Assembly (NCBI RefSeq): GCF_012767755.2
Contig: NZ_AP023189.1
Location: forward strand, 2,294,001 to 2,358,000
DNA from: Pseudomonas tohonis
GTDB lineage: Bacteria > Pseudomonadota > Gammaproteobacteria > Pseudomonadales > Pseudomonadaceae
DNA length: 64,000 nucleotides
Direction: 5' to 3'
Both the position numbers and the translations under genes were made by a program. This document shows, one piece after another, positions 1-10,016 of this stretch. Under the pieces are notes generated by a model. The model did not search any database. It was given only the letters and a program-made list of their open reading frames with translations, and was not told the DNA's origin. Each line of letters starts with the position of its first letter. Position 1 is the stretch's first letter.

Positions 1-861
1 CATGCGCTTCAAGTCCTCCAGGTTGGAGTACAGATTCTCCTCATAGGCATTGATATCGCGTTTTTTACTCAGCACGACCTCGGTGTGGGTCATCAGATTG
101 CTGACTGGAGTTCGTAGCTCGTGGGCAATGTCGGCCGAAAAATTGGAGAGCCTAACGAAGGCATCCTCTAGCCGAGCCAACATCGCATTGAAGGAGAGAA
201 CCAGTTGCTGAAGTTCCCGCGGCACTGGTTCGAGAGGGATTCGCTCCTGTAACGAGCGAGCGGACATCCCGGAGGCCACATGAGTGACTTGCCGCAGAGG
301 CCTAAGGCCGCTGCGAGCAACCACCCAGCCGAGTGTGGCACTGAACAGGGCGCTGATGACCAATCCAATCCAAAACCATCGTTGCAGCGTGTCGAAAAAG
401 TGTGTGTGATCGGTGACGTCAAGAATCAGCAACGCAGTGAGCGGCTCAGCCTGATCGGCTACCGAGATTTGCTCCGTCATGCCACGGTACATGTGTTGGC
501 CGTTCTGCCACTCCCACATGCTCTGCTCATTTGCACGTCTGAAACGCTCAGGTACTTCGACTGCTCTGGGGTCGGAAAACAGTACAGAACCGTCACTGGC
601 CAGGATAGTGGCGGCCAGATCCTGATGGGCTCCCAGCAAAGCTCGCAACTGCGGTAATTCTTCCGAAAGGCTCGCTTCACCGCGAGCATTGTTGAGGATA
701 TGTTTGGCGGATTCGAGTTTCTCCACCAGGGCCTGCCGATCCAGCATCTTGAAGTGGTGCTGGCTGAGCATATTGAAACTCAGCCCTGCTACCGTCAGGA
801 CTGCAATTACCGCGGACATGAACATCAGGCTCATGCGTGCGGTCAGCGAAAGGTGCTTCAT
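1..861 (-). CDS. copS: CopS-type heavy-metal sensor histidine kinase (3' part beyond window)
   Basis: Inner-membrane sensor kinase that detects periplasmic copper and phosphorylates the adjacent CopR. The first 287 residues are visible. There is a TM segment at about 10-30, a periplasmic sensor region, a second TM at about 163-182, a HAMP region, and an H-box SADIAHELRTP with phospho-acceptor His247. The catalytic ATPase half lies left of the window. The ATG at 861 follows a GGAG inside the end of copR, 2 bp from its stop, so the pair is one transcript. CopS/CusS-like kinases normally have about 450-480 residues. Assignment to copper rests on the family look and the copI/ATPase neighbours. 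Confidence 0.9.
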   Translation of the reverse strand, partial: MKHLSLTARMSLMFMSAVIAVLTVAGLSFNMLSQHHFKMLDRQALVEKLESAKHILNNARGEASLSEELPQLRALLGAHQDLAATILASDGSVLFSDPRAVEVPERFRRANEQSMWEWQNGQHMYRGMTEQISVADQAEPLTALLILDVTDHTHFFDTLQRWFWIGLVISALFSATLGWVVARSGLRPLRQVTHVASGMSARSLQERIPLEPVPRELQQLVLSFNAMLARLEDAFVRLSNFSADIAHELRTPVSNLMTHTEVVLSKKRDINAYEENLYSNLEDLKRM

Positions 862-863
862 AT

Positions 864-1541
864 TCACTCCGGAGCATCCATCATGTATCCCATGCCGCGG
901 GCGGTATGAATCAGCTTGAGATCGAAATCGTCATCGATTTTTGCGCGTAGCCGGCGTACCGCAACCTCAATAACATTGGTGTCGCTGTCGAAATTCATGT
1001 CCCAAACCTGAGAGGCAATCAGCGACTTCGGGAGCACCTCGCCGCGCCGGCGCAGTAGCAGTTCCAGCAGTGAAAACTCCTTCGCGGTCAGGTCAATTCG
1101 TTTACCGCCGCGGATGGCGCGACGCTTCATCAGATCGACTTCCAGATCGGCAATTTTCATCGTTGTTTGCGTGGGTGAGCCATTGCCTCTACGCAGCAGC
1201 GTTCTGACCCTGGCCAGAAGTTCAGAGAAAGCAAATGGCTTGATCAGGTAGTCGTCCGCGCCCAGCTCCAACCCTTTAACGCGGTCCTCCACACCATCGC
1301 GTGCCGTCAAGAACAATACGGGGACGTCTTTTCCTGCGGCGCGCACCATGCGCAGCACTTCCCACCCGTCCAGCCCAGGCATCATCACATCCAGGATCAG
1401 GAGGTCATAGGACTCACTCAGAGCGTGCTGTAGAGCATCTGTACCGGTCATAACCCGGTCGACATTGAAGCCCGCTTCACTGAGGCCTTGCTGCAGGTAT
1501 GCACCGGTTCTGGGTTCATCTTCAGCTACCAGTAGTTTCAT
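864..1541 (-). CDS. copR: CopR-type response regulator
   Basis: OmpR/PhoB-class regulator, 225 residues. The receiver domain is at 1-115 with acidic pocket EDE (7-9), phospho-acceptor Asp51 and Lys in the LIKPF motif. A C-terminal winged-helix DNA-binding domain ends in a [10 protein letters not shown]...GMGYM signature typical of CopR/CusR/CzcR. I start at [10 protein letters not shown] rather than five codons upstream because the shorter form matches the family N-terminus. It heads the copRS operon, divergent from the PtrA-like gene. A matching box (TTAC-N5-TGTAAT, 1606-1620) lies just upstream, suggesting autoregulation and joint control of both directions. It very probably controls the copper genes across this window. 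Confidence 0.92.
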   Translation of the reverse strand: MKLLVAEDEPRTGAYLQQGLSEAGFNVDRVMTGTDALQHALSESYDLLILDVMMPGLDGWEVLRMVRAAGKDVPVLFLTARDGVEDRVKGLELGADDYLIKPFAFSELLARVRTLLRRGNGSPTQTTMKIADLEVDLMKRRAIRGGKRIDLTAKEFSLLELLLRRRGEVLPKSLIASQVWDMNFDSDTNVIEVAVRRLRAKIDDDFDLKLIHTARGMGYMMDAPE

Positions 1542-1605
1542 GCGAGCAGACTCCAAATATCGGGTGGCCTGAGTTTGCAGGCAAACCGCGGCCCCAACCA
1601 GAAGC

Positions 1606-1620
1606 TTACGAAAATGTAAT
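1606..1620. promoter_or_regulatory. CopR/CzcR-type box between copR and the PtrA-like gene
   Basis: TTACGAAAATGTAAT, an imperfect inverted repeat (TTAC-N5-TGTAA). It lies 65 bp upstream of copR and 128 bp upstream of the divergent small gene. The same pattern recurs before most metal operons in the window. Assignment to CopR or CzcR is inferred from position. Confidence 0.65.
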
Positions 1621-1748
1621 TCTGGCTTCAGCTCGCTGACAGGGTGGCTTGTCTAAGGTGCAAGCATGAGCACTAGGTTGTGCTCTCGGCCCTCGACAGA
1701 CCAAAAGCAGAGGTGCCGGCCATAGTTTGCACTGATGGAGACTGTCCC

Positions 1749-2108
1749 ATGAAATCGCTGAAACCTTTGCTTCTGGTTGGCTCGCTACTGCTCTCTTCTA
1801 TGGCTTGGGCCGAGGGGGGCAGCGACCGTGTATTCGAGCGCATCCAGCAGATGCGCGACAAAGCAGAAGTCGTGCTGAACCAGGCGGAGAAGGCCCCGGT
1901 CGGCGAGCGGCATGTGCACATGAAGGCGCATATGAACATGCTCGAAGACATCATGAGCCAGCTGCACAACGAGCATCCCGCGCCGAACATGTCTGCCGAA
2001 GAGCATCTGGCCTGGATGGAAAAGCATGACAAGTTGGTAGACGACGTGCTGGGTCAAATGATTCGAGAGCACAAGTTGATGATGGCCGATAAGGAATGCC
2101 ATCAGTAA
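1749..2108 (+). CDS. PtrA-like small periplasmic copper-associated protein
   Basis: 119-residue secreted protein. It has a signal peptide with cleavage likely after AWA (about residue 20), then the motif AEGGSDRVFERI. That motif recurs in the small proteins at 25551 and 32459. The mature part is helical, with many His and Met residues (HVHMKAHMNM, HEHPAPNM), which suggests Cu(I) binding. PtrA-N-terminal-type proteins of Pseudomonas are known to be copper induced. The ATG at 1749 is chosen because the signal peptide begins there; an upstream in-frame start has no ribosome site. It is divergent from copR, behind a CopR-type box and followed by a terminator. The exact function is unknown. Confidence 0.75.
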   Translation: MKSLKPLLLVGSLLLSSMAWAEGGSDRVFERIQQMRDKAEVVLNQAEKAPVGERHVHMKAHMNMLEDIMSQLHNEHPAPNMSAEEHLAWMEKHDKLVDDVLGQMIREHKLMMADKECHQ

Positions 2109-2157
2109 AGATTTCCCCCATCTTCCAGGCCTTTCGTGATTGCTCCTTTGGCCTAGC

Positions 2158-2183
2158 GGCGCCTTTGTGGCGCCGTGCTTTTT
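2158..2183 (+). terminator. Rho-independent terminator after the PtrA-like gene
   Basis: A GGCGCC / GGCGCC stem with a 5-nt loop, followed by GTGC and five T. It lies 50 bp after the stop codon. Confidence 0.65.
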
Positions 2184-2189
2184 CCCAGC

Positions 2190-2204
2190 TGACGCAATTG
2201 TAGT
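2190..2204 (+). promoter_or_regulatory. CopR-type box upstream of first copI
   Basis: TGACGCAATTGTAGT followed by TTC, in the same TKAC-N5-TGTART layout as the other boxes. It lies 72 bp upstream of the cupredoxin start. Confidence 0.55.
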
Positions 2205-2275
2205 TCTGGGGTCAGCGGCCTGGCAGCAAGCGGGGAATAGCATGAGATTTCCAGCACCCATCGCGAGGTCTCACC

Positions 2276-2833
2276 ATGAAACGCTTACCCCTTAAACTGC
2301 TGATCAGCACTCTGTTCATCAGCACCACCTTTCCGGCATTTGCCGAGGTCGGCGGCAGTAGCAATGGCATTGGGCAGCAGGCCCAGGCGACGCCAGCGAC
2401 TCGTACCATCTTGGTAAAGATGGACGACATCAACTACAGCCAGAAAACGATCGATGTGAAGCCAGGTGAAACCGTGCGCTTTGTTCTGAAGAACGAGGGC
2501 GCGTTGATGCACGAGTTCAACATCGGGCAGGCAGCGTCCCAGCTGGAGCACCAGCGCAAGATGGCGTCCTTGTTCAAGGACGGCACACTGACCCCGACCG
2601 GCATGGCCGAGCGCATTGTCTGGCATGAGCGTTATGGCACGGGAGACTCCAACCCTCCAGGCTATCCGGAAGTCATCAAAGCCAAGCATGACGACCCGAA
2701 CGCGGTTCTCGTCGAGCCCGGCACAACTAAAGAGTTCGTGTGGACCTTCCCTCAGGCGGGCAGTTTGAGCTTCGCCTGTACATTGCCTGGGCATTACCAG
2801 GCGGGAATGGTCGGTGAGTTTGCTCTGCGTTAG
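2276..2833 (+). CDS. copI: CopI-type periplasmic cupredoxin (copy 1)
   Basis: 185-residue exported blue-copper-fold protein thought to protect against periplasmic copper, perhaps by handling Cu(I)/Cu(II). The signal peptide ends near FPAFA (about residue 22). The cupredoxin fold shows one ligand His in ALMHEFNIG (about residue 80) and the C-terminal ligand loop CTLPGHYQAGM (Cys, His, Met), a complete type-1 site. The insert between the ligand halves is rich in His and Met. It is preceded by a CopR-type box and followed by a strong hairpin, so it may be its own transcription unit. A close paralogue follows at 2981. Confidence 0.88.
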   Translation: MKRLPLKLLISTLFISTTFPAFAEVGGSSNGIGQQAQATPATRTILVKMDDINYSQKTIDVKPGETVRFVLKNEGALMHEFNIGQAASQLEHQRKMASLFKDGTLTPTGMAERIVWHERYGTGDSNPPGYPEVIKAKHDDPNAVLVEPGTTKEFVWTFPQAGSLSFACTLPGHYQAGMVGEFALR

Positions 2834-2841
2834 TCCGGCAC

Positions 2842-2877
2842 CGGTGCTACCCGTTGGCCGCGGGCTGGGTAGCACCG
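2842..2877 (+). terminator. Strong hairpin after first copI
   Basis: 11-bp perfect arms, CGGTGCTACCC and GGGTAGCACCG, around a 14-nt loop. There is no clear T run, so it may end transcription or stabilise the mRNA. Confidence 0.5.
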
Positions 2878-2889
2878 ATCTGACGAACC

Positions 2890-2904
2890 TTACTGCGATG
2901 TAGT
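2890..2904 (+). promoter_or_regulatory. CopR-type box upstream of second copI
   Basis: TTACTGCGATGTAGT followed by TTTTC, 77 bp upstream of the second cupredoxin start. Position and sequence parallel the box before the first copy. Confidence 0.55.
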
Positions 2905-2980
2905 TTTCGCGTCAGCGTACCGCCAGTTGCACCTCATTAGCATCGGGACTCATCCCTCCTCAACACCTCAGAGGCACACC

Positions 2981-3514
2981 ATGAAACTCAGACCCGCTTT
3001 CATAATCACCACCCTTGGTTTACTGCTCAGTGCTGCCAATGCGCTGGCCAGCCCGGGCCACAAGAAAGACAGTATCGGGCAACCGGGAGACAGTCAGGCA
3101 GTAGATCGCACCATCGAAGTCCGGATGGGGGACATCTTCTTTGAACCCAAGGCAATGGAAATCAAGGCGGGCGAGACGGTTCGCTTCGTACTGCTGAACG
3201 AGGGAGCCCTGCTGCACGAGTTCAACCTTGGCAAAGCGGCATCCCATGCTGCGCATCAGAAAGAGATGGCTGCGATGTTTCAGAACGGCACGCTGTCCCC
3301 GACTGCAGCGCATGACATGAGCAAAATGGACCACGCCATGGGCGGCATGAAGATGGTCGGCATGGAGCACGACGATCCCAACAGCGTTCTGGTCGAGCCA
3401 GGTGCACGCGAAGAGCTGATCTGGACCTTCTCCGACGCTACTGATCTGGAGTTCGCCTGCAATGTTCCTGGACATTATCAGTCGGGAATGGTCGGTAAGG
3501 TGACCGTACGCTGA
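2981..3514 (+). CDS. copI: CopI-type periplasmic cupredoxin (copy 2)
   Basis: 177-residue paralogue of the previous gene. It has a signal peptide ending near ANALA and the type-1 copper ligands in ALLHEFNLG and CNVPGHYQSGM. A Met-rich loop (DMSKMDHAMGGMKMVGM) replaces part of the insert seen in copy 1 and adds likely Cu(I) sites. I start at 2981, where the signal peptide begins behind AGAGG; an in-frame start 18 codons upstream gives no signal peptide. With its own CopR-type box it probably opens the transcript that continues into the DUF2933 gene and the P-type ATPase. The tandem copies suggest gene duplication. Confidence 0.88.
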   Translation: MKLRPAFIITTLGLLLSAANALASPGHKKDSIGQPGDSQAVDRTIEVRMGDIFFEPKAMEIKAGETVRFVLLNEGALLHEFNLGKAASHAAHQKEMAAMFQNGTLSPTAAHDMSKMDHAMGGMKMVGMEHDDPNSVLVEPGAREELIWTFSDATDLEFACNVPGHYQSGMVGKVTVR

Positions 3515-3593
3515 ACTCCATTGATACGCGTCAACTCTGCCTGGCTAGAGCAACCTATGCTGATTCTATGGTCATTGAACCGAGGCTATTGTC

Positions 3594-3842
3594 ATGGATC
3601 ACACGCACCACACTGGCACTACGGAACCACCTTTTTGGAAGAGCAAGATTGGCATCGCACTGATCATGCTGGCCGTAATCGGCATCTTCTATGTCGCGCG
3701 CGAGCATTACGGTCATCTTTCGCAGGCTTTGCCATACCTCATCCTGCTGCTATGCCCGCTGATGCATCTGTTTGGCCACAATCATGGCGGGCACTCCCAC
3801 TCCAGCGGAGCCGCAGTTTCCAAGGACGAGGATAGGAAGTAA
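3594..3842 (+). CDS. DUF2933-like small membrane protein
   Basis: 82-residue protein with a His-rich N-terminus (MDHTHHTG), two hydrophobic segments (about 20-37 and 47-60) and a His-rich C-terminus ([13 protein letters not shown]). DUF2933-type proteins of this length are common beside copper P-type ATPases; their role is unknown. The stop is only 5 bp before the ATPase start, so the two are translated from one message. A frame-shifted overlapping reading frame at 3521-3835 is rejected because it lacks the transmembrane and His-rich pattern. Confidence 0.75.
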   Translation: MDHTHHTGTTEPPFWKSKIGIALIMLAVIGIFYVAREHYGHLSQALPYLILLLCPLMHLFGHNHGGHSHSSGAAVSKDEDRK

Positions 3843-3847
3843 CTCGA

Positions 3848-6217
3848 ATGCAAAAGACCTCCTGCCATCATGACCAGGGCCATGCACATCACTCGCACGG
3901 CCATCCAGAGAGCCCACGCGATCCGGTGTGTGGCATGGAGGTCAAATCTGATAGTCCTTACCAGGAGAACTTTGAGGGAAGGGCCTATCGGTTCTGCAGT
4001 ACAAAATGCCAGGAGAAGTTCCAGGCAGCCCCTCATCAGTACATGAGCCATCAATCGCATGCCGGGCACCACCAGCATGCCGCTCGGCCAGAGTACTCAA
4101 CTCAGGCAGGACTGGGGGCTGAATACACCTGCCCGATGCATCCCGAGATTCGCCAACCGAGCCCTGGCAACTGCCCGATCTGTGGGATGACGCTCGAACC
4201 CGTCATTCCAGAGCTGGAGGACGAAGAAAATCCGGAGCTGAAAGACTTTTCGCGACGGTTCTGGTGGACCCTGCCATTGACCGTCATCGTGACCGTGCTG
4301 GCGATGGCTGGTCATTCCTTGCAGCTGTTCCATGGAACATCCCAGAACTGGGTTGAGCTGGTTCTGGCAACGCCCGTGACGCTTTGGGGTGGCTGGGTAT
4401 TTTTCACTCGCGGAATAGACTCCATCCGGCAACGCAGCCCTAATATGTGGACCCTGATCGGATTAGGAACTGCAGCCGCCTACCTCTACAGCGTGGCAGC
4501 CACCCTGGTGCCGCAGTGGTTCCCGGCGGCCTTCGTTCAGGATGGACGCATCGGCGTCTACTTCGAGGCCGCCGCGGTGATCATCTCGCTCACGCTGTTG
4601 GGCCAGATGCTCGAACTCAAAGCCCGCTCGCAGACCTCTGCCGCCATTAAGTCACTGCTGGGATTGGCCCCCAAGACTGCCCGGCGCATCAGGCCTGACG
4701 GCCAGGAAGAAGATATTCCGCTGACCCACGTCCATCAGGGTGACCACTTGCGTGTCCGGCCGGGCGAAAAAGTCCCGGTGGATGGCACCGTGCTGGAGGG
4801 CGAGAGCGCTGTCGACGAGTCGATGCTCACCGGCGAGCCGGTGCCCGTCACCAAGCGGGCAGGGGATACCCTCATCGGTGCCACCCTGAACACCCACGGC
4901 AGCCTGGTGATGGAAGCGCAGAAGGTGGGCGCCGAAACCATGTTGTCGCAGATCGTCCAGATGGTGGCTAAGGCCCAGCGTTCCAAGGCGCCCATGCAGC
5001 GTATGGCCGATGCCGTGGCAGGGTACTTCGTGGTGGGGGTGATCCTGATCGCGATCCTGACATTTTTTGGCTGGGGGGTGTTCGGGCCGGAATCAGGTTG
5101 GGTATTTGGCCTGATCAACGCTGTGGCCGTACTGATCATTGCCTGCCCATGCGCCCTGGGCTTGGCAACGCCGATGTCGGTCATGGTCGCGACCGGCAAG
5201 GCCGCCAGCAGCGGTGTGTTGTTCCGCGATGCCAGCGCTATCGAGAACCTCTGCAAAATCGACACCTTGATCGTCGACAAGACCGGGACACTGACGCAGG
5301 GGCGGCCGGCCTTTCATAGTGCAGAGGGAACCGGGCCGTTCGACTCGGTCGAGGTTCTGCGCTTGGCCGCAAGCCTGGACCAGGGCAGCGAGCATCCGCT
5401 GGCGCATGCCATTGTCGATCATGCGCGTGAACAGGGTCTTGCCCTGGTGAAACCGGAGACCTTCGAATCTGGCTCAGGTATTGGTGTACGCGGACAGGTC
5501 GATGGCCATCAACTGCAGCTTGGGAACACAGCGTTGATGGAGGAGGCGGGCGTCGATATTACTCCGCTGCGTAACCGTGCAGAGCAACTGCGCCTGGAGG
5601 GCATCAGCATCATCTATCTGGCCGTCGATGGTCGCCTGGCGGGTCTCCTGGCCGTTTCCGATCCAATCAAACCGACCTCCCAACAGGCTGTTGCTCAACT
5701 CCAGAACGCTGACGTGAAGGTCATCATGGCCACTGGCGATGGCCTCACCACAGCAAGAGCCGTGGCGAAGCAGTTAGGCATCGAGGAGGTGCATGGCGAG
5801 GTGAAACCGCAGGACAAGGAGAAATTAGTCGCCGAACTGCAGAGCTATGGCCGGCGTGTTGCCATGGCGGGCGACGGCATCAACGATGCGCCGGCCTTGG
5901 CCAGGGCCGACGTAGGCATCGCTATGGGCACGGGCACCGACGTGGCGATGAACAGCGCCCAGGTGACCCTGGTCAAGGGAGACCTGATGGGCATCCTGCG
6001 GGCGCGCACCTTGTCGGTGGCCACGGTGAAGAACATGAGGCAGAACCTTGCCTTTGCATTCCTCTACAACGCGATGGGAATCCCGCTAGCGGCCGGGCTG
6101 CTGTATCCGCTGACAGGACATCTTCTGTCGCCCTTGATCGCTGCGCTGGCGATGAGTGTCAGCTCCGCGTCCGTGGTGTTTAACGCCTTACGGCTGCGGC
6201 AGTCACGGATCGATTAG
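3848..6217 (+). CDS. copA: Copper-exporting P1B-type ATPase with YHS and heavy-metal-binding domains
   Basis: 789-residue ATP-driven Cu(I) (or Ag) exporter of the inner membrane. N-terminal order: a His-rich stretch (1-22), a YHS domain (about 24-66, DPVCGM and FCSTKC), a second His-rich stretch, then a heavy-metal-binding domain (about 93-118, YTCPMHPEI and CPICGM) in place of HMA repeats. The core has the TGEP actuator loop (328-331), the CPC transport motif (433-435), DKTGT phosphorylation site (Asp477) and GDGINDAP. The architecture matches the CopF/SilP-like subgroup better than the classic HMA-bearing CopA. It is cotranscribed with the DUF2933 protein. Note that the multicopper oxidase at 25951 is also called copA in Pseudomonas. 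Confidence 0.92.
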   Translation: MQKTSCHHDQGHAHHSHGHPESPRDPVCGMEVKSDSPYQENFEGRAYRFCSTKCQEKFQAAPHQYMSHQSHAGHHQHAARPEYSTQAGLGAEYTCPMHPEIRQPSPGNCPICGMTLEPVIPELEDEENPELKDFSRRFWWTLPLTVIVTVLAMAGHSLQLFHGTSQNWVELVLATPVTLWGGWVFFTRGIDSIRQRSPNMWTLIGLGTAAAYLYSVAATLVPQWFPAAFVQDGRIGVYFEAAAVIISLTLLGQMLELKARSQTSAAIKSLLGLAPKTARRIRPDGQEEDIPLTHVHQGDHLRVRPGEKVPVDGTVLEGESAVDESMLTGEPVPVTKRAGDTLIGATLNTHGSLVMEAQKVGAETMLSQIVQMVAKAQRSKAPMQRMADAVAGYFVVGVILIAILTFFGWGVFGPESGWVFGLINAVAVLIIACPCALGLATPMSVMVATGKAASSGVLFRDASAIENLCKIDTLIVDKTGTLTQGRPAFHSAEGTGPFDSVEVLRLAASLDQGSEHPLAHAIVDHAREQGLALVKPETFESGSGIGVRGQVDGHQLQLGNTALMEEAGVDITPLRNRAEQLRLEGISIIYLAVDGRLAGLLAVSDPIKPTSQQAVAQLQNADVKVIMATGDGLTTARAVAKQLGIEEVHGEVKPQDKEKLVAELQSYGRRVAMAGDGINDAPALARADVGIAMGTGTDVAMNSAQVTLVKGDLMGILRARTLSVATVKNMRQNLAFAFLYNAMGIPLAAGLLYPLTGHLLSPLIAALAMSVSSASVVFNALRLRQSRID

Positions 6218-6318
6218 ACCTTGCGGTAGCTAACATCGTTTGCCTCGGTCGACGAAGGGCAAGCTGACGCCATTTCATCGTAGGGGCATTCCCCATCGCC
6301 CACGACATAGCAATCTAA

Positions 6319-6342
6319 GAGCCTCGCCATCAGGCGAGGCTC
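6319..6342. terminator. Bidirectional terminator between the copper ATPase and OprD
   Basis: 10-bp perfect stem GAGCCTCGCC / GGCGAGGCTC with a 4-nt loop, between two convergent genes. The T runs are short. Confidence 0.65.
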
Positions 6343-6356
6343 CTCTTGGGGCTAGC

Positions 6357-7691
6357 TCAGAGTATCGGCAGGCTGTAGCTGACGATCAGGCGGTTCTCGT
6401 CCTGGTCGGCGGCGCTGGTGTTGCCACGCAGGCTGGCGTTACGCCAGGAGAAACCGAGGCCTTTGAGGGCACCGTCCTGAAGCACGTAGTCGAGGCGGAA
6501 GTCGCGTTCCCATTCCTTCTTCTCGCCGTCGGCCGAATCGATGTTGTCGCCGGATAGATAGGTGACAGTGGCCTTCAGACCTGGTACGCCGGCCTTGGTG
6601 AAGTCGTAGCCGTACTCGGCCAGCCAGGTGCGCTCGCCGGCACTGGCGAACTTGCCGATCTGCCGGTCGGTGATCAGGTAGGCGGTGGCGCCGTCGCCCT
6701 GGTTCAGGTAGGGGAAGTTGCTGTCGCCGGAGACTTCCTGGTAGCCGGCGCTCAGCCCGTGGCCGCCGAGGCTGTAGGTGAACAGGGCGCTCCAGGTGTC
6801 GTTGTCCACTTCGCCCTTGGTGATCGCCTTGCCGGCCGCGTTCAGACCGTAGTAGCCAGTGCTGGCATAGCCTTTGGCCACCCCGGCGGCGCTGTCGTTC
6901 TTGCCGTCGGCGTCGCTCTTGAAGTAGCGCAGGTCGGATTTCAGCGCGCCCGGGCCGATGGCCAGGCTGTGGGTCAGGCCGAGGAAGTGCTGGCGGTAGA
7001 ACTCGTTCAGCTCGCCGTAGTAGTACTGCGCCAGCAGGTCCTTGCCGATCTTGTAGTCGCCACCGGCGTAGTAGAACTTGTTGCTGAACTGGCCGGTCTT
7101 GGCGTTGTTGGCTCCGGAGATGGACAGGCCTTCGTTGTTGCTCGAACTGCGCCCCTTGGCGTGTTCCAGCTGGCCGCCGACCAGGGTCAGGTTGTCGATC
7201 TCGGCTGAAGTGATCTGGCCACCCTCGAAGGTCTGCGGTAGCAGGCGACCGTCGCTGAAGGTGACCACCGGCAGCTTGGGCTGCAGGGTACCGATGCGTG
7301 CCTCGGTCTTCGACAGACGCACCTTGCCGGTCAGCCCCAGGCTGCCGAAGTTGTCCACCGCGCGACCGTTCTCGTCGGTGGGGAACACGGTGCCGCCGTA
7401 TTTGCTGGAGTCGGGGTTGTAATGGCGACCCTTGCCGGAATCCAGCTTGACGCCGAGCAGGCCGAGAGCGTCGACGCCGAAGCCGACGGTCCCCTCGGTG
7501 TAGCCGGAGATGTAGTTGAACTGGAAGCCCTGACCCCATTCTTCCTGGGTGGCGCCGTCCGCGTTGCGGGTGTCCTGGTTGATGTAGAAATTGCGCAGGC
7601 CGAGGCTGGCCTTGCTGTCTTCGATGAAGCCGGCGGCGTATACATGCTGGCTCAAAAGTCCCAGTGCTAGGGAGGCACTTATTTTTTTCAT
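6357..7691 (-). CDS. OprD-family outer-membrane porin (copy 1)
   Basis: 444-residue beta-barrel porin for small solutes, often basic amino acids or carboxylates. The signal peptide ends near HVYA. The mature start GFIEDSKASLGLRNFYIN is the OprD hallmark, and the last residues (LIVSYSLPIL) form a terminal strand. I start at 7691 behind GGAG; the in-frame upstream start lacks a signal peptide. It is convergent with the copper ATPase and transcribed the same way as czcRS. CzcR is known to repress oprD in P. aeruginosa, which makes the position next to czcRS notable. It is clearly less similar to the two other OprD copies in this window than they are to each other. Confidence 0.88.
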   Translation of the reverse strand: MKKISASLALGLLSQHVYAAGFIEDSKASLGLRNFYINQDTRNADGATQEEWGQGFQFNYISGYTEGTVGFGVDALGLLGVKLDSGKGRHYNPDSSKYGGTVFPTDENGRAVDNFGSLGLTGKVRLSKTEARIGTLQPKLPVVTFSDGRLLPQTFEGGQITSAEIDNLTLVGGQLEHAKGRSSSNNEGLSISGANNAKTGQFSNKFYYAGGDYKIGKDLLAQYYYGELNEFYRQHFLGLTHSLAIGPGALKSDLRYFKSDADGKNDSAAGVAKGYASTGYYGLNAAGKAITKGEVDNDTWSALFTYSLGGHGLSAGYQEVSGDSNFPYLNQGDGATAYLITDRQIGKFASAGERTWLAEYGYDFTKAGVPGLKATVTYLSGDNIDSADGEKKEWERDFRLDYVLQDGALKGLGFSWRNASLRGNTSAADQDENRLIVSYSLPIL

Positions 7692-7756
7692 GGTGATGCT
7701 CCGGGGTAAAGGCGGCTCAGCCGTATGTGAGATCACAGCGGCTAAGGCGATAGAAG

Positions 7757-9202
7757 TCAGCTCAGCTGTCTTCTCTGCTTTCCGATTCCGGCACGCACCA
7801 GGCTCGTTGGAGTTTCTGGCGCGCGAGGGAACAACAATCGGAAAACGGTGTAGTTGCCCGGCACGCTGGACACATCGACGGTGCCTTGGTGCAGGCTCAT
7901 GATGGAGCGCACGATGGCCAATCCCAGGCCCGTGCCTCCCTCTGCTCGGGATCTACTGGTATCTACTCTGTAGAAGCGCTCGAACAGATGAGGAATGTGC
8001 TGGGCTGGGATACCAATCCCTGGATTGCCAACAGACAGCGAGACCGTCTCATGCTGCTTTTCAATCAGCAGCGAGATGCTGCTGTTGCGGGGGCTGTGAC
8101 GTATGGCGTTCGACAAGAGGTTCGAGACGGCCCTTTGGATCATCAATCGATCACCGAAGGTGTGGCCTGCCCCACTGATGTCTATCGCAATCTGCTTTTC
8201 CTCGGCGGAGATAGAGAAGAGGTCTACAACTCGCCGTGCTTCGTCGTCTAAATCAATTCGCTCGAAAGGCACCAACGAAGCGGGGTGACTTACCTGAGCG
8301 AGGAAGAGCATGTCCGAGACAATGCGTGTCACGCGCCCAAGCTCCTCGGTACAGCATTCAAGGACCGCCTTGTACTCTTCTGGTGGACGCTCTCGTGAAA
8401 GCGTTACTTGAGCCTTACCCATCAGATTGCTGATGGGGGAACGTAGCTCGTGGGCCAGGTCGTCAGAAAACTGCGAGAGCTGTTGAACGCCACTGTCCAG
8501 GCGATGGAGCATGAAGTTGATGCCGTGTGCCAGCTCGCTTAGCTCTTGAGGCAGTCGATCTATTGGTATGCGATGGGTCAGGTCCTGAGTGGAAACCTGT
8601 GACGCTATTTTTCTGAACTGGCGCAGCGGTGACAATCCGCGTTGGACAATCCACCAAGCTCCAACGCCAATGAAGAGCAGAAGAAAAGGCAAGGCGATCA
8701 TGGTGGATCGCAGGTACGCCGTTAGCAGTGCGTCGTCTGCAGAGCGATCTATAGAGAGCTGGATCGTGACTTCATTGCCATCTTTCAAGCGCACATGCTT
8801 CGAGGCCGTCAGAAAACTGTGCTTGGTGCTATCCAGCCATTCGTGGAAGAAAACGCCCACGGCGCCTTCAGAATGCAGTTTCGGAGCGTTCGACCTGTTG
8901 CTAACGCTCAGCAGCTTCTTCCCTTCAGGCCCTCGCTCATAGATGGCAAGTTGTAGGTTGTCGTGGCCTACAACAAGGTCGAGCAGTCCATGCGGTTGCT
9001 TGGCGATGTCGGCACTCGATATCGAATCTTCTTTGAGTCGGTGCTGGATCTGCTCAAGCTTGCCGTTCAGGCTGCTTCGGGCCAGCGAGGCCAGCTCGTG
9101 CGTCAGCGAGAAGTAAGCAAGGGCGGCCAGGAGCACCACCAATGCGGCTCCCATCAGGGCGACAGATAGCCCTAATCGCATGGAGAGGCTGGCAGGTTTC
9201 AT
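7757..9202 (-). CDS. czcS: CzcS-type heavy-metal sensor kinase
   Basis: 481-residue inner-membrane histidine kinase. TM segments are at about 10-32 and 165-185, flanking a periplasmic sensor. HAMP is at about 186-240, the H-box [12 protein letters not shown] has His251, the N-box is [10 protein letters not shown] and the G-box [10 protein letters not shown]. It senses Zn, Cd or Co and activates CzcR. Its start overlaps the czcR stop by 4 bp (translational coupling). Family membership in the heavy-metal kinases is clear; the metal is inferred from the divergent czcCBA. Confidence 0.9.
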   Translation of the reverse strand: MKPASLSMRLGLSVALMGAALVVLLAALAYFSLTHELASLARSSLNGKLEQIQHRLKEDSISSADIAKQPHGLLDLVVGHDNLQLAIYERGPEGKKLLSVSNRSNAPKLHSEGAVGVFFHEWLDSTKHSFLTASKHVRLKDGNEVTIQLSIDRSADDALLTAYLRSTMIALPFLLLFIGVGAWWIVQRGLSPLRQFRKIASQVSTQDLTHRIPIDRLPQELSELAHGINFMLHRLDSGVQQLSQFSDDLAHELRSPISNLMGKAQVTLSRERPPEEYKAVLECCTEELGRVTRIVSDMLFLAQVSHPASLVPFERIDLDDEARRVVDLFSISAEEKQIAIDISGAGHTFGDRLMIQRAVSNLLSNAIRHSPRNSSISLLIEKQHETVSLSVGNPGIGIPAQHIPHLFERFYRVDTSRSRAEGGTGLGLAIVRSIMSLHQGTVDVSSVPGNYTVFRLLFPRAPETPTSLVRAGIGKQRRQLS

Positions 9203-9873
9203 TCCCGCTCCTCGAGTACATAACCAACCCCTCTGAGGGTATGGATGAGCTTCCTTTCAAAGGCGTCATCGATTTTGGCGCGCAAGCGGCGGATGGAGAC
9301 TTCGACCACATTGGTGTCGCAATCGAAGTTCATGTCCCACACCAACGAAATGATCTGAGTGCGTGAAAGCACCTCACCCGAACGCCTCATCAACAAGTGC
9401 AGCAGCGCAAACTCTTTGGTCGTCAGGTCTATCCGTTGCTCACCGCGGAAGGCTCGATGTCTGGCAGGGTCCAGCTCTAGGTCTGCTACACGTAGAGTTT
9501 CTGGTGCCGGAGCCTGCTCGCTGCGACGCAGAAGGGTGCGAACTCGGGCCAGCAGCTCAGGAAACTCAAAGGGCTTCACCAAGTAGTCATCCGCACCTAG
9601 GTCCAGGCCCTTGATCTTGTCTGCCAGCCTTCCTCTGGCGGTGAGCATCATGACCCTTGTGTTGTTATCACGGCGAAGGTTTTCTAATACGCCCCAGCCA
9701 TCTATCTCTGGAAGGTTTACATCCAGAATGACCAAGTCGTAAGTGTGTTGGCGCACAAGATGAAGACCATCTAATCCAGTAGAGGCCTTGTCGACTACAT
9801 AGCCACTCTCGGTCAGTCCTTGATGCAGATATTCGGCAGTTTTGGGCTCGTCCTCGACAACTAGGATTCGCAT
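9199..9873 (-). CDS. czcR: CzcR-type response regulator
   Basis: 224-residue OmpR-class regulator. The receiver has acidic residues EDE (7-9), phospho-acceptor Asp51 and the YLVKPFEF motif. The winged-helix domain carries the [18 protein letters not shown] signature of CzcR/CopR-type regulators. It activates czcCBA and in Pseudomonas also represses oprD. A MerR-type promoter (-35 TTGACC, 19-bp spacer, -10 TAGGAT) lies 113 bp upstream reading into this gene, suggesting control by CadR in addition to autoregulation. Confidence 0.92.
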   Translation of the reverse strand: MRILVVEDEPKTAEYLHQGLTESGYVVDKASTGLDGLHLVRQHTYDLVILDVNLPEIDGWGVLENLRRDNNTRVMMLTARGRLADKIKGLDLGADDYLVKPFEFPELLARVRTLLRRSEQAPAPETLRVADLELDPARHRAFRGEQRIDLTTKEFALLHLLMRRSGEVLSRTQIISLVWDMNFDCDTNVVEVSIRRLRAKIDDAFERKLIHTLRGVGYVLEERE

Positions 9874-9985
9874 ATTAAATTTACCCAGGCAGGCGGCATA
9901 TTGTTGTTTATTGGGCCGCGTAAAGTTTCATAAATTAATAATGACGTGGCATGAAGAGGCTTTTAGCGCACGATAGGAGTAGACA

Positions 9986-10016
9986 ATCCTAAAGCCTGTA
10001 GCGGCTACAGGGTCAA
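9986..10016 (-). promoter_or_regulatory. MerR/CadR-type promoter reading into czcRS
   Basis: Read on the minus strand: -35 TTGACC, a 19-bp spacer containing the dyad CTGTAGCCGCTACAG, and -10 TAGGAT. The 19-bp spacer and near-perfect dyad are typical of promoters twisted open by MerR-family activators. The dyad closely resembles those at 22005, 41699 and 42216. Confidence 0.75.
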
